From Burkholderia sp. SRS-W-2-2016 (GTDB lineage Bacteria > Pseudomonadota > Gammaproteobacteria > Burkholderiales > Burkholderiaceae), in contig NZ_MSDV01000020.1 in NCBI RefSeq assembly GCF_001931485.1, positions 53,268 to 117,267 on the forward strand: 64,000 nucleotides of DNA, read 5' to 3'. Positions within the stretch are counted from its first letter, which is position 1. Each line of letters begins with the position of its first letter. This document shows, piece after piece, positions 36,040 through 45,499 of the stretch. Under the pieces are notes generated by a model. The model searched no databases and was not told the DNA's origin. It was given only the letters and a program-made list of their open reading frames with translations. The translations under genes were made by a program, and so were the position numbers.

Positions 36040-36084
36040 CGACGACTACCGACGACTCACGACGAGCCGCTCACGACGGGTCAC
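36031..36084. repeat. 10-bp tandem array spanning two convergent stop codons
   Basis: Units GACGAGTAGC, GACGACTACC, GACGACTCAC, GACGAGCCGC (36031-36070), a 4-base spacer, and GACGGGTCAC (36075-36084). The plus-strand gene's TAG (36037-36039) lies in the first unit and the minus-strand gene's TGA (36081-36083) lies in the last. Read on the minus strand, further TGA, TGA and TAG follow within the array. Confidence 0.85.
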
Positions 36085-36407
36085 GCGCGCGGATCCGGCA
36101 GCGCCCGGTCGACCAGATAGCGGCCATGTTCTACGCCGGCCCGCAGCGCTTCGGCCTCGGTCAACCATTCGGGGGTGATCGGCTGCGCGTTCGCGATGCC
36201 GGCCGGCAACTGCATCTGCTGGCCGTCGCGGATCAGCGCAATGTCGGCGATCCATGCGTGACGCGCGTTCTGGTACGCGGTGACCGCGATCAGCGTGCCG
36301 CGATAGGCGACGCGGGTCTGATGGACGGACGGCGAGCCGGTGGGTGTCGTCGCGCCGCCGGTTGACGGGTCGCCGGCGCGATAGGTGTCGTCGGAGGAAG
36401 GGTGCAT
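36081..36407 (-). CDS. Small hypothetical protein
   Basis: A 108-residue protein that I do not recognise. The N-terminal third is Ser/Thr/Gly/Pro-rich; the remainder looks like a compact alpha/beta domain (VAYRGTLIAVTAYQNARHAW, then ITPEWLTEAEALRAG). ATG 36407 is used because GAGGAC lies six bases upstream; a longer in-frame start 48 bp upstream has no clear site. There is no signal peptide. It is convergent with the previous gene and shares the tandem array with it. Confidence 0.55.
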   Translation of the reverse strand: MHPSSDDTYRAGDPSTGGATTPTGSPSVHQTRVAYRGTLIAVTAYQNARHAWIADIALIRDGQQMQLPAGIANAQPITPEWLTEAEALRAGVEHGRYLVDRALPDPRA

Positions 36408-36481
36408 GCTGTCCTCGGCTGGCAGAGAGTCTGCCAGCAGGTGAGCAAGCGCCATGCCGCGCAGGGTGGCGAGCGATGTGG

Positions 36482-36520
36482 CTACCCCCTGGCTACCGCC
36501 TGACTACAGCCGCGCTAACT
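36482..36520 (-). repeat. 11-bp tandem array of TAG codons at the narK stop
   Basis: On the minus strand TAG occurs at 36517-36515 (the narK stop), then at 36506-36504, 36495-36493 and 36484-36482: four TAGs at exactly 11-bp spacing within units such as GTAGTCAGGCG and GTAGCCAGGGG. Stops therefore fall in all three frames. Confidence 0.9.
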
Positions 36521-37789
36521 CGCGGCCGGCCCCGTGATCGGCGTGCGCCGGACCTCGGACAGATAGATCAGGATCAGCGAGACCCACACGATCCCGTACA
36601 GAAACATGAAACACGTGGAGCGGATCCGGAAGAAGTCGAGCAGCACGCCGAAGATGATCGGCAGCAGAAAGCCGCCCAGCCCGCCCGCGAGACCGACGAT
36701 TCCGGTCACCACGCCCATGTTGTCCGAGAAATCGTCGGCGACGTATTTGAACGTCGACGCCATCCCGAACGCGAACACCGCGCCGAGCACGAAGGTCAGC
36801 AGTACGAACACGACCAGCGTGGTGTGAATCCGCAAGCTCACCGTGCCGTCGAGCGTGTGAATCACGAAGTCGGTCGGCGGATACGACAGCAGGAACAGGC
36901 AGATCCACGCGACCCATAAACCCCACCACGTGACGCTGTGCGCGCCGAAACGGTCGGCGAGTCCGCCGCCGACCGCGCGCAGGATCGAGCCCGGCAACGA
37001 AAAGCCGGCGGCGAACGCGGACGCCATCACCAGCGACATCCCGAACTCCGCCTTCAGATATTGCGGAATCCAAAGCGATAGCGCGGTGAAGCCGCCGAAC
37101 GTAATCGAGTAGTACTGGCACAGCCGCCACACATGCGGATTGCGCAGCACCTTGAACGAATCGAGCCACGAGCCTTGCGCGCGTCCGGCGCCGGGGTCGC
37201 GCGCCGACGCGAACCAGAAGATCACCGCGGTCACCAGCAGCGCGATCGCATACACGCGCGGCACGAAGCGCCAGCCGAACGCGGCCTGCAACTGCGGGGT
37301 GACGAACAGATTGACCGCCGCGCCGACCGTGCCCGCGCCGAAAAAGCCCATCGCGAAACCGCGCCGCTCGGGCGGAAAGAAACGCGCGACATACGGCGTG
37401 CCGACCGCGAACGACGCGCCGACGCAGCCGAGAAAGAGCCCGATCAGCAGAAACTGCCACAACGCGGTCGCATAGCTGACGATGAACACCGGCACCGCGC
37501 ACACCACCAGCAGCACGGTCATCACGATGCGCCCGCCGAAGCGGTCGGTCCACGCGCCGAGCGGCAACCGCATCAGCGCGCCGGTCAGCACCGGCGTCGA
37601 CGTCAGCAGGCCGAACTGGGTGCTGTTCAGTTGCAGCTCGTCGCGCAATTCGACGCCCAGTACGCCGAACATCATCCACACGACGAAGCAGACGAGAAAC
37701 GCGAGCGTGCTCGCCAGCAACACCGACCATGCCTGCGCGGTGACGCGCGGCGTGGCGCCGAGATTGTTCATGCCGCCTTGTGCGCTCAT
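36515..37789 (-). CDS. narK: Nitrate/nitrite transporter NarK
   Basis: A 424-residue twelve-helix MFS protein of the nitrate/nitrite porter family, exchanging or importing nitrate for the respiratory reductase. Typical features are TPVLTGALMRLPLGAWTDRFGGR (a conserved Arg in helix 2 and the loop 2-3 signature) and the Gly-rich nitrate signature GFFGAGTVGAAVNLF in helix 5. It begins 11 bp after the parvulin gene and is the last gene of the nar operon here. Confidence 0.92.
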   Translation of the reverse strand: MSAQGGMNNLGATPRVTAQAWSVLLASTLAFLVCFVVWMMFGVLGVELRDELQLNSTQFGLLTSTPVLTGALMRLPLGAWTDRFGGRIVMTVLLVVCAVPVFIVSYATALWQFLLIGLFLGCVGASFAVGTPYVARFFPPERRGFAMGFFGAGTVGAAVNLFVTPQLQAAFGWRFVPRVYAIALLVTAVIFWFASARDPGAGRAQGSWLDSFKVLRNPHVWRLCQYYSITFGGFTALSLWIPQYLKAEFGMSLVMASAFAAGFSLPGSILRAVGGGLADRFGAHSVTWWGLWVAWICLFLLSYPPTDFVIHTLDGTVSLRIHTTLVVFVLLTFVLGAVFAFGMASTFKYVADDFSDNMGVVTGIVGLAGGLGGFLLPIIFGVLLDFFRIRSTCFMFLYGIVWVSLILIYLSEVRRTPITGPAAS

Positions 37790-37800
37790 GCTGTCCTCGT

Positions 37801-38595
37801 CTATTGAACCAGCGGGCCGTTGGCCGCGCCCAGATCGGCGCCTTCGATGCGCGCGCGCGATGCGAGCACGCTCACGTATTGCTGGATCGCCTTGTGGCGC
37901 ACGCGCTCGCCGAGAAAGCGGGCGATGTCCGCTTCGACCGACTCGAACGCGAGCCGCTCGCCGTCCACGCGTCGCTCGACACGCACGATATGAAAGCCGA
38001 AGCGCGTGTTCACGAGCCGCGGCAGCACGCCCGTGTCCTGGGTGTCGAATAGCGCGCGCTCGAATTCCGGCACGCTGTCGCCGCGCAGCAGTTGCCCGAG
38101 GCTGCCGCCGACTTTCGCGGACGGACAGTTCGACAGGTCGCGCGCGGCGTCCTCGAAACTCGCCGGAGTGCTTAATACCTGCTGCAATGTGGCCTCGGCT
38201 TTCTGGCGGATCAGCGCGAGCGGGGTCTGTTCGGTCACCGCGAACAGAATGTGGCTCGCGAACACGATGTCGTTGCGGCGGAAATTCGCCGGATGACTCG
38301 TGTAGTAGCGCTCGCAGTCGTCGCGGGTCGCGCTCGGCACGGTCAGCTCGCGCGCGAGCAGCGTGTCGAGCGATTCATCGTCGAGCGTGGCGTCGGCGCC
38401 GATCATCTGCAACTCGTGCGCGCGTTGCCGCAGCAGTTCGCGGATCGCGAGCGCGTGCCGCGCGGCGGTGTGAGGGTCGGGCGCATCGGCGTGATGGGTG
38501 AGTTCTTCGTCGATCGCGGTGGCGTCGATCGTGACGCCGTTCACGCTCAACGGCTGGATTGCGGATGCAGCCGTGCTTTGTTCGATCGTGCTCAT
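37801..38595 (-). CDS. Parvulin-type peptidyl-prolyl isomerase of the nar operon
   Basis: A 264-residue protein. A helical chaperone-like N-terminal half precedes the rotamase domain at about 130-230 (IVFASHILFAVTE, then VGGSLGQLLRGDSVPEFERAL and TRFGFHIVRV). There is no signal peptide, so it resembles NifM-like cytoplasmic maturation factors. Parvulins are often found inside narGHJI operons, where they probably help maturation of the reductase. GGAG lies upstream; narI ends 10 bp before. Confidence 0.88.
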   Translation of the reverse strand: MSTIEQSTAASAIQPLSVNGVTIDATAIDEELTHHADAPDPHTAARHALAIRELLRQRAHELQMIGADATLDDESLDTLLARELTVPSATRDDCERYYTSHPANFRRNDIVFASHILFAVTEQTPLALIRQKAEATLQQVLSTPASFEDAARDLSNCPSAKVGGSLGQLLRGDSVPEFERALFDTQDTGVLPRLVNTRFGFHIVRVERRVDGERLAFESVEADIARFLGERVRHKAIQQYVSVLASRARIEGADLGAANGPLVQ

Positions 38596-38605
38596 CGCCG
38601 GCTCC

Positions 38606-39289
38606 TTAGCGCTTGCGCACGAGTTGATACGGACGGATCAGATACGCGAGCGACGCGAAGCCGCTCCAGATATGCACCATCCGCGTGAACGGCGTGACCA
38701 GAAAGATCGTGAAGCCGAGCGCGATATGAATCCGGTAGGTCAGCGGCACGCCGACCAGCAGTCCGGCGATATTCGGCCGGAACGTCACCACGCCTTTCAC
38801 GTAGTCGGTCAGCTGCTCGAACATCACGCCGTCCATATGCCGCATCGACAGCACGACGGTGCCGAGACCGAGCGCGAGCTGCACCCACAGCATCAGCACG
38901 ATCACGATGTCGGATACGCGGCTATTGCGGCGGATCCGCACGTCGCCGAGGCGCCGGAAGATCAGGATCGTCAGACCGATGATCGCGACGACGCCGGCCG
39001 CGCCGCCGGCGACCATCGCCAGCAACTGGTGCATCGACGCGGAGATGAACGGCGACACCAGCCAGTGCGGCGCGAGAAAGCCGACGAAATGACCGCCGAC
39101 GACGATCAGGACACCCCAATGAAACAGATTGCTGCCGAGCCGCAACTGGCCGTGCCGCAGCATCTGCGACGAATCGCTTTTCCACGTGTACTGCTCGCGG
39201 TCGAAGCGCACCAGAGAGCCGAGCAGCAGCACCGCGAGACAGATATACGGGTAGATGCCGAATACGAACTGATGCAGGTAGTCGCTCAC
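38606..39289 (-). CDS. narI: Respiratory nitrate reductase gamma subunit NarI
   Basis: A 227-residue membrane cytochrome b with five helices that takes electrons from quinol. Heme-ligand His pairs are visible: His in LRHGQLRLGSNLFHWG and HFVGFLAPHW near the N-terminal half, and RIHIALGFTIFLVTPFTRMVH near the end. The start is GTG at 39289, overlapping the narJ stop in GTGA, with GGGAGA upstream. Confidence 0.95.
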   Translation of the reverse strand: MSDYLHQFVFGIYPYICLAVLLLGSLVRFDREQYTWKSDSSQMLRHGQLRLGSNLFHWGVLIVVGGHFVGFLAPHWLVSPFISASMHQLLAMVAGGAAGVVAIIGLTILIFRRLGDVRIRRNSRVSDIVIVLMLWVQLALGLGTVVLSMRHMDGVMFEQLTDYVKGVVTFRPNIAGLLVGVPLTYRIHIALGFTIFLVTPFTRMVHIWSGFASLAYLIRPYQLVRKR

Positions 39290-40038
39290 GATCTTTTCTC
39301 CCGGATGTTGGACTGTCCCGCCGGCGCCGAGGAGCCGGGGCGGCTGTCGTAGAACTGGATCGGCGTGCTCTCGCCGCCGGCCGGATTCGCGGCGCCGACG
39401 AAACGCACCGGCTCGTCGGCCCACGCGGCATCGAGCGCGCGGTAGTCGGCGGGCGAGGGCGGCGATTGCGCGTCGTCGTCGTTCAGCGTGTCGGGTTTTT
39501 CGCCTTTGCCGCAGCCGGCGAGCGGCAACAGCGCGCCGACCACGAGGCTGTACGGACTGCCGCGTTTGGCCAGATGCGCGGTGATCGCCTGCAAGATCTC
39601 GCCGGTTTCCGCGAGCAGCGAGCGTGCATCGGCCGCAGGCAGACGCGACAGATATTCGAGGAACACCGGCAGATAGTCGGGCAACTCGCCCGCGCCAAGA
39701 TACAAGCCATGCTCCTCGTACATCCGCTTCAGATCGACCATCGCCTGGCCGCGATCGCGCGATTCGCCGTGCACGTGCTCGAACAGATACAGCGAGGTCG
39801 CGCGGCCGCGATCGAATAGCGCGACGTAGTTCTCCTGCAGCGTGAACAGATCGCGTTGCGCAAAGTGGTCGAGGAACTGGTCGAGGCCGGCGCGCGCGTC
39901 GCGGGTGAGCGCGCGCTCGCCGCGCAGCAGTTCGCGCGCTTCCGGCAACGCATCGAGCAGCGGCTGCTCCGGATAGCCGAGCAGCGCGCCGAGCACCGCG
40001 TACGTCGCGCCGGGTGGATTCGCTTCACGGGCGCCCAT
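39286..40038 (-). CDS. narJ: Nitrate reductase molybdenum cofactor assembly chaperone NarJ
   Basis: A 250-residue cytoplasmic chaperone needed to insert molybdenum cofactor and an iron-sulfur cluster into NarG. The helical NarJ core covers about residues 10-190 (TYAVLGALLGYPEQPLLDALP, YLFEHVHGESRDRGQAMVDL). The C-terminal 55 residues are a Pro/Ser/Asp-rich extension. ATG 40038 is chosen because AGGAG lies seven bases upstream; it starts one base after the narH stop. Confidence 0.92.
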   Translation of the reverse strand: MGAREANPPGATYAVLGALLGYPEQPLLDALPEARELLRGERALTRDARAGLDQFLDHFAQRDLFTLQENYVALFDRGRATSLYLFEHVHGESRDRGQAMVDLKRMYEEHGLYLGAGELPDYLPVFLEYLSRLPAADARSLLAETGEILQAITAHLAKRGSPYSLVVGALLPLAGCGKGEKPDTLNDDDAQSPPSPADYRALDAAWADEPVRFVGAANPAGGESTPIQFYDSRPGSSAPAGQSNIREKRS

Positions 40039-40039
40039 A

Positions 40040-41566
40040 TCAGAACTCCTGACGAATCGGAATCTTGCGGTTGCTCTTTTTTGTTGTGAACAGACTCGCT
40101 TCGGAGCGGCCATCCGAGCAGCCGTTGCCGAACGAGAAGCCGCACGACGAGCGCAGGTCGAACGCGTCTTCCGCATACTCGCGGTGCGAAGTCGGGATCA
40201 CGAAACGATCTTCGTAGTTCGCGATCGCCAGATAGCGGTACATGTCCTCGACCTGCGCGACGCTCAGGCCCGCCTGCTGCAATACGGCGGGCGCGTCCAC
40301 CTGATCGACGTGGCGCGCGCGCATGAACGCGCGCATCGCGAGCAGACGTTCGAGCGCGAGCTTCACCGGTTCTTCCTTGCCGGCGGTCAGCAGATTGGCC
40401 AGATAGCGCAGCGGAATGCGCAGCGATTCGATATCGGGCAGATAGCCGTTCATCCCGAGCTCGCCGCTATTGGCCGCCGCGTTGATCGGCGAGAGCGGCG
40501 GCACGTACCAGACCATCGGCAGAGTCCGGTATTCGGGGTGCAGCGGGAACGCGATCTTCCAGTCGATCGCCATCTTGTAGACCGGCGAGCGCCGCGCGCC
40601 GTCGAGCCACGCGGCCGGCACGCCGTCGCGTTCGGCCTGCGCGATCACCTCGGGATCGTTAGGATCGAGAAACACCGATAGCTGCGCTTCATACAGATCG
40701 GCTTCGTTCTCGACGCTGGCCGCCTCGCTGATCCGGTCCGCGTCGTACAGCAGCACGCCGAGATAGCGGATGCGGCCCACGCAGGTTTCCGAGCAGACGG
40801 TCGGCTGCCCGACCTCGATGCGCGGATAACAGAAGATGCATTTTTCGGCCTTGCCGCTGTGCCAGTTGAAATAGATTTTCTTGTACGGGCAGCCGGACAC
40901 GCACATGCGCCAGCCGCGGCACTTGTCCTGATCGATCAGCACGATGCCGTCTTCCTCGCGCTTGTAGATCGAGCCGGACGGACACGCGGCGACGCAGGCC
41001 GGGTTCAGGCAGTGCTCGCACAGCCGCGGCAGATACATCATGAAAGTGTTTTCGAACTGCCCGTAAATATCCTTCTGCACGTTCTCGAAGTTGTAGTCTT
41101 TCGAGCGCTTGTCGAATTCGCCGCCGAGAATCTCTTCCCAGTTCGGCCCCCATTCGATCTTTTCGAGCCGCTCGCCGCTGATCAGCGAACGCGGCCGCGC
41201 GACCGGCATCGCCTTGCTATCGCCCGCGTCCTGCAGATGCGCGTAGTCGAACGTGAACGGTTCGTAGTAGTCGTCGATCTCGGGCAGATGTGGATTCGCG
41301 AAGATCTGCGCGAGCAGTCGCCACTTGCTACCGAGGCGCGGTTCGATCTTGCCGTCGGCCTTGCGTTTCCAGCCGCCGCGCCAGCGGTCCTGGTTCTCCC
41401 AGTCTTTCGGATAGCCAATGCCGGGTTTGGTCTCCACATTGTTGAACCACGCGTATTCCATTCCTTCGCGGCTCGTCCACACGTTTTTACACGTGACCGA
41501 ACAGGTGTGGCAGCCAATACATTTATCGAGGTTCAGCACCATCGCGATTTGCGCACGCACCTTCAT
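40040..41566 (-). CDS. narH: Respiratory nitrate reductase beta subunit NarH
   Basis: A 508-residue iron-sulfur protein linking NarI to NarG. Four cluster-binding groups are seen: CIGCHTCSVTC at 16-26, CEHCLNPACVAACPSG, CRGWRMCVSGCPY, and CIFCYPR...CSETCVGR. The Trp in CRGWRMC replaces a Cys and marks the 3Fe-4S site, as in E. coli NarH. The start overlaps the narG stop by four bases (ATGA). Confidence 0.96.
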   Translation of the reverse strand: MKVRAQIAMVLNLDKCIGCHTCSVTCKNVWTSREGMEYAWFNNVETKPGIGYPKDWENQDRWRGGWKRKADGKIEPRLGSKWRLLAQIFANPHLPEIDDYYEPFTFDYAHLQDAGDSKAMPVARPRSLISGERLEKIEWGPNWEEILGGEFDKRSKDYNFENVQKDIYGQFENTFMMYLPRLCEHCLNPACVAACPSGSIYKREEDGIVLIDQDKCRGWRMCVSGCPYKKIYFNWHSGKAEKCIFCYPRIEVGQPTVCSETCVGRIRYLGVLLYDADRISEAASVENEADLYEAQLSVFLDPNDPEVIAQAERDGVPAAWLDGARRSPVYKMAIDWKIAFPLHPEYRTLPMVWYVPPLSPINAAANSGELGMNGYLPDIESLRIPLRYLANLLTAGKEEPVKLALERLLAMRAFMRARHVDQVDAPAVLQQAGLSVAQVEDMYRYLAIANYEDRFVIPTSHREYAEDAFDLRSSCGFSFGNGCSDGRSEASLFTTKKSNRKIPIRQEF

Positions 41567-44500
41567 GAGGTTTCTCCCTGACGGTGTTTATGTTCGGTAG
41601 CGGGATTGACGGGGTCGGCCGGCGCGTCGTCGAGCCAGTCGACATTTTTCATCTTGCGCACGATCAGGAACTCGTCGCGGTTCGAGCCGACCGTGCCGTA
41701 GTAGTTGAAGCCGTACGCGAGCTGCGCGTAGCCGCCGATCATATGAGTGGGCTTGAGCGCGACGCGCGTGACCGAGTTATGAATGCCGCCGCGCGTGCCG
41801 GTGATTTCCGAGCCCGGTGTATTCACGATCTTCTCCTGCGCGTGATACATCATCACCATTCCGTGCGGAATGCGCTGGCTGACAACGGCCCGCGCGCACA
41901 ACGCGCCGTTCGCGTTGTAGCACTCGATCCAGTCGTTATCGACGACGCCGATACTCTTCGCGTCATGCTCGGACATCCACACGATCGGGCCGCCGCGCGA
42001 GAGCGTGAGCATCAGCAGGTTGTCGGTATAGGTGCTGTGAATCCCCCATTTCTGGTGCGGCGTGATGAAGTTCAGCGCGATTTCCGGATTGCCGTTCGAG
42101 CGCGCGCCGAGCATCTTTTCGTAGTTGCCGGTTTCGATCGGCGGCTTGTACACGCATAGCGATTCACCGAACGCACGCATCCACGTGTGGTCCTGATACA
42201 GCTGCTGACGGCCGCTCAACGTGCGCCACGGAATCAGCTCGTGCACATTGGTGTAACCGGCGTTGTACGACACGTGTTCCGATTCGATCCCGCTCCAGGT
42301 CGGCGACGAAATGATCTTGCGCGGCTGCGCCTGGATATCGCGAAAGCGGATCTTCTCGTCCGCGCGCGCGTCGGCCAGGTGCGCGTGCTCGATGCCGGTC
42401 AGCTTCGAGACTGCTTGCCATGCCTTGACCGCGACCGCGCCGTTGGTTTCGGGCGCGAGCGACAGGATCACTTCGGCCGCGTCGAGCGCGGTGTCGATGC
42501 GGGGGCGGCCGGTGGCGGTGTTGACGGGCGCGTTGTCGGTGCCATTGCCTTGCTCATCCGCCACGCGGTAATTGAGTTCGCCGAGCAGCGCGACTTCTTC
42601 TTTGGTGTCCCAGGAAATTCCTTTGCCGCCATTGCCGAGCTTGTCCATCAGCGGGCCGAGCGACGTAAAGCGGTCATACGTGGCCGGGTAATCGCGTTCG
42701 ACCACGATCACCGACGGCATCGTCTTGCCGGGCAGCGGTTCGCATTCGCCGTGCTTCCAGTCGCGTACCTCGAACGGTTGCGCGAGTTCGCCTGGGCTGT
42801 CGTGCGCGATCGGCGCGAGTACGACATCGCGTTCGACGCCGAGCTGGCCCACGCTCAACTCCGAAAAACGCTTCGCGATGCCCTTGAAGATTTCCCAGTC
42901 GCTCTTCGATTGCCACGCGGGATCGACCGCGGCCGACAGCGGGTGAATGAACGGATGCATGTCGGACGTATTCATGTCGTCCTTCTCGTACCAGGTCGCG
43001 GTCGGCAGCACGACATCCGAGTACATGCAGGTGGTCGACATCCGGAAGTCGAGCGTGACGAGCAGATCGAGCTTGCCGCGCGGCGCTTCGTCATGCCAGG
43101 CGATTTCCTCCGGACGCGCGTGGCCGGACTTGAACACCTCGTCGCCTTGCACGCCGTTGGTCGTGCCGAGCAGGTGCTTGAGGAAGTACTCGTGGCCCTT
43201 GCCCGACGAGCCGAGCAGGTTCGAGCGCCACACGAACAGATTGCGCGGGAAGTTCGCAGGACTGTCCGGGTCTTCGCAGGCCATTCGCAAGCTGCGGGAT
43301 TTCAGTTCGCCGGCGATCTGCGCACCCGCCTGGGCCGGGTCGTTCAGCTTGCGGCCGACTGCGAGCGGGTTGACGGACAGTTGCGGTGCCGACGGCAGCC
43401 AGCCCATCCGTTCGGCGCGCACGTTGTAGTCGATCGGCGCGCCGTGGTAGTCGCGTTTGTCGGCGAGCGGCGACAGTAGCGCGGTCGGGTCCATCGGGTC
43501 GTAGCGCCATTGATCGGTATGCGCGTAGAAGAACGACGTCGCGTTCATCTGACGCGGCGGCCGGTTCCAGTCGAGCGCGAACGCGAGCGCGGTCCAGCCG
43601 GTCTGCGGGCGCAGTTTTTCCTGACCGACGTAATGCGACCAGCCGCCGCCCGATTTGCCGATACAGCCGCACATGATCAGCATGTTGATGATCGCGCGGT
43701 ACGACATGTCCATATGGAACCAGTGATTGATCCCCGCGCCGATGATCACCATCGACTTGCCCTGGGTCTTGTGCGCGTTCTCCGCGAACTGGCGCGCGAC
43801 GTTGATCACGTCCGCGCGTTTGACGCCGGTGATCGCTTCCTGCCACGCGGGCGTGTACGGCACATCGTCGTCGTAGCTGGCGGCGATGTGCTCGCCGCCG
43901 AGCCCTTGATCGAGCCCGTAGTTCGCGACGAACAGGTCGTAGACGGTCGCGACCAGCAGCTCGCCGTGGCGCGTCGCGATGCGGCGCGCGCCGATCCTGC
44001 GCGACAGTTCCGACGCATGCGACGTGTGGTTGAAGTGCGGATGGCGGATATTGCCGAAGTAGGGGAACAGCACGTCGACCACTTCGTCGTGCGAATCGAC
44101 GAGCGTCAGACGCGGCACGATCTCCGCGCCCGCCGCCGACTCTTCTTTCAGATTCCATTTACCCTGGTCTTCGCCTTCCTTCTGCCCCCAGCGAAAACCG
44201 GCGGAGCCGACCGGCGCGACGATCCGGTTGGTCGACGCGTCGATCACGGCGGTCTTCCAGTCGGGGTTGTTGGTCTCGCCGAGCGCGTCGTCGAAGTCCG
44301 ATGCGCGCACGAGGCGCTCCGGCACGTAGCGGCCGTTGCGTTCGACCAGCCGCACGAGGCACGGCATGTCGGTGAAGCGGCGGCAATAGTCGGCGAAGTA
44401 GTCGCTCTTGCCGGCGAGGTGGAATTCCTTCAGGATCACGTGGCCCATCGCGAGCGCGAGCGCCGCGTCGGTGCCTTGCTTCGGATGCAGCCAGATGTCG

Positions 44501-45372
44501 CCGAATTTCGCGCCTTCCGCGTAGTCCGGGAAGATCGACACGATCTTGGTGCCCTTGTAGCGGACCTCGGTCATGAAGTGCGCGTCCGGTGTGCGCGTTT
44601 GCGGCACGTTGGAGCCCCACATCATGATGAACGTGGAGTTGTACCAGTCGGCCGATTCGGGCACGTCGGTCTGCTCGCCCCAGGTCTGCGGCGAGGCCGG
44701 CGGCAGATCGCAATACCAGTCGTAGAAGCTCAGACACACGCCGCCGATCAGCGACAGATAACGCGAGCCGGCCGCGTACGACACCATCGACATCGCGGGA
44801 ATCGGCGAGAAGCCCACCACGCGATCGGGCCCGTGCTGCTTGACGGTATAGACGTTGGCCGCGGCGACGATCTCGTTGACCTCGTCCCAGCTCGAACGGA
44901 TGAAGCCGCCGAGGCCGCGCCGTACCTGATAGCTGCGCCGCGCGGTGTCGTCTTCGACGATCGAGCGCCACGCGTCCACCGGTTCGAGCGTTTGCCGCCG
45001 TTCGCGCCACAGCTTGACGAGCGCGCTGCGCACCAGCGGATATTTGAGGCGGTTCGCGCTATACAGATACCAGGAATACGACGCGCCGCGCGAACAGCCG
45101 CGCGGTTCGTGATTCGGCATGTCGGGGCGGGTGCGCGGGTAATCGGTCTGCTGGGTCTCCCACGTGACGATGCCGCCTTTCACATAGATCTTCCACGAGC
45201 AGGAGCCGGTGCAATTCACGCCGTGGGTGGAGCGCACGATCTTGTCGTGCTGCCAGCGCTGACGGTACGCGTCTTCCCATTTTCTGTCTTCGTCGGTGAC
45301 GGCGCCGTGGCCGTCGGAAAACTGCGCGCGGGTCGTCGTGAAATAACGCAATCTGTCCAGAAAATGGCTCAT
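41563..45372 (-). CDS. narG: Respiratory nitrate reductase alpha subunit NarG
   Basis: A 1269-residue molybdenum bis-MGD enzyme that reduces nitrate to nitrite on the cytoplasmic face. The N-terminal FS0 cluster motif has His50, Cys54 and Cys58 (HGVNCTGSCSW), with the fourth Cys in NHEPRGCSRG. The length matches membrane-bound NarG. It is the first gene of narGHJI, with AGGA before ATG and an FNR-type box about 100 bp upstream. Confidence 0.97.
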   Translation of the reverse strand: MSHFLDRLRYFTTTRAQFSDGHGAVTDEDRKWEDAYRQRWQHDKIVRSTHGVNCTGSCSWKIYVKGGIVTWETQQTDYPRTRPDMPNHEPRGCSRGASYSWYLYSANRLKYPLVRSALVKLWRERRQTLEPVDAWRSIVEDDTARRSYQVRRGLGGFIRSSWDEVNEIVAAANVYTVKQHGPDRVVGFSPIPAMSMVSYAAGSRYLSLIGGVCLSFYDWYCDLPPASPQTWGEQTDVPESADWYNSTFIMMWGSNVPQTRTPDAHFMTEVRYKGTKIVSIFPDYAEGAKFGDIWLHPKQGTDAALALAMGHVILKEFHLAGKSDYFADYCRRFTDMPCLVRLVERNGRYVPERLVRASDFDDALGETNNPDWKTAVIDASTNRIVAPVGSAGFRWGQKEGEDQGKWNLKEESAAGAEIVPRLTLVDSHDEVVDVLFPYFGNIRHPHFNHTSHASELSRRIGARRIATRHGELLVATVYDLFVANYGLDQGLGGEHIAASYDDDVPYTPAWQEAITGVKRADVINVARQFAENAHKTQGKSMVIIGAGINHWFHMDMSYRAIINMLIMCGCIGKSGGGWSHYVGQEKLRPQTGWTALAFALDWNRPPRQMNATSFFYAHTDQWRYDPMDPTALLSPLADKRDYHGAPIDYNVRAERMGWLPSAPQLSVNPLAVGRKLNDPAQAGAQIAGELKSRSLRMACEDPDSPANFPRNLFVWRSNLLGSSGKGHEYFLKHLLGTTNGVQGDEVFKSGHARPEEIAWHDEAPRGKLDLLVTLDFRMSTTCMYSDVVLPTATWYEKDDMNTSDMHPFIHPLSAAVDPAWQSKSDWEIFKGIAKRFSELSVGQLGVERDVVLAPIAHDSPGELAQPFEVRDWKHGECEPLPGKTMPSVIVVERDYPATYDRFTSLGPLMDKLGNGGKGISWDTKEEVALLGELNYRVADEQGNGTDNAPVNTATGRPRIDTALDAAEVILSLAPETNGAVAVKAWQAVSKLTGIEHAHLADARADEKIRFRDIQAQPRKIISSPTWSGIESEHVSYNAGYTNVHELIPWRTLSGRQQLYQDHTWMRAFGESLCVYKPPIETGNYEKMLGARSNGNPEIALNFITPHQKWGIHSTYTDNLLMLTLSRGGPIVWMSEHDAKSIGVVDNDWIECYNANGALCARAVVSQRIPHGMVMMYHAQEKIVNTPGSEITGTRGGIHNSVTRVALKPTHMIGGYAQLAYGFNYYGTVGSNRDEFLIVRKMKNVDWLDDAPADPVNPATEHKHRQGETS

Positions 45373-45461
45373 GGCGATCCTGTGTCGACGGGTGAATGCT
45401 CCGGGGTATTAAAGGATGCTACGGTAAAGAAGTAAAGTTCATACGAGATTTAGTAGTAATT

Positions 45462-45475
45462 TTGATCCAGATCTA
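45462..45475. promoter_or_regulatory. FNR/ANR-type box upstream of narG
   Basis: TTGATCCAGATCTA matches TTGAT-N4-ATCAA at nine of ten fixed positions. It lies about 90-103 bp upstream of the narG start, as expected for oxygen-responsive nar promoters. Confidence 0.75.
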
Positions 45476-45499
45476 ATTAGTGTCGAATTGCCTTCTTCT

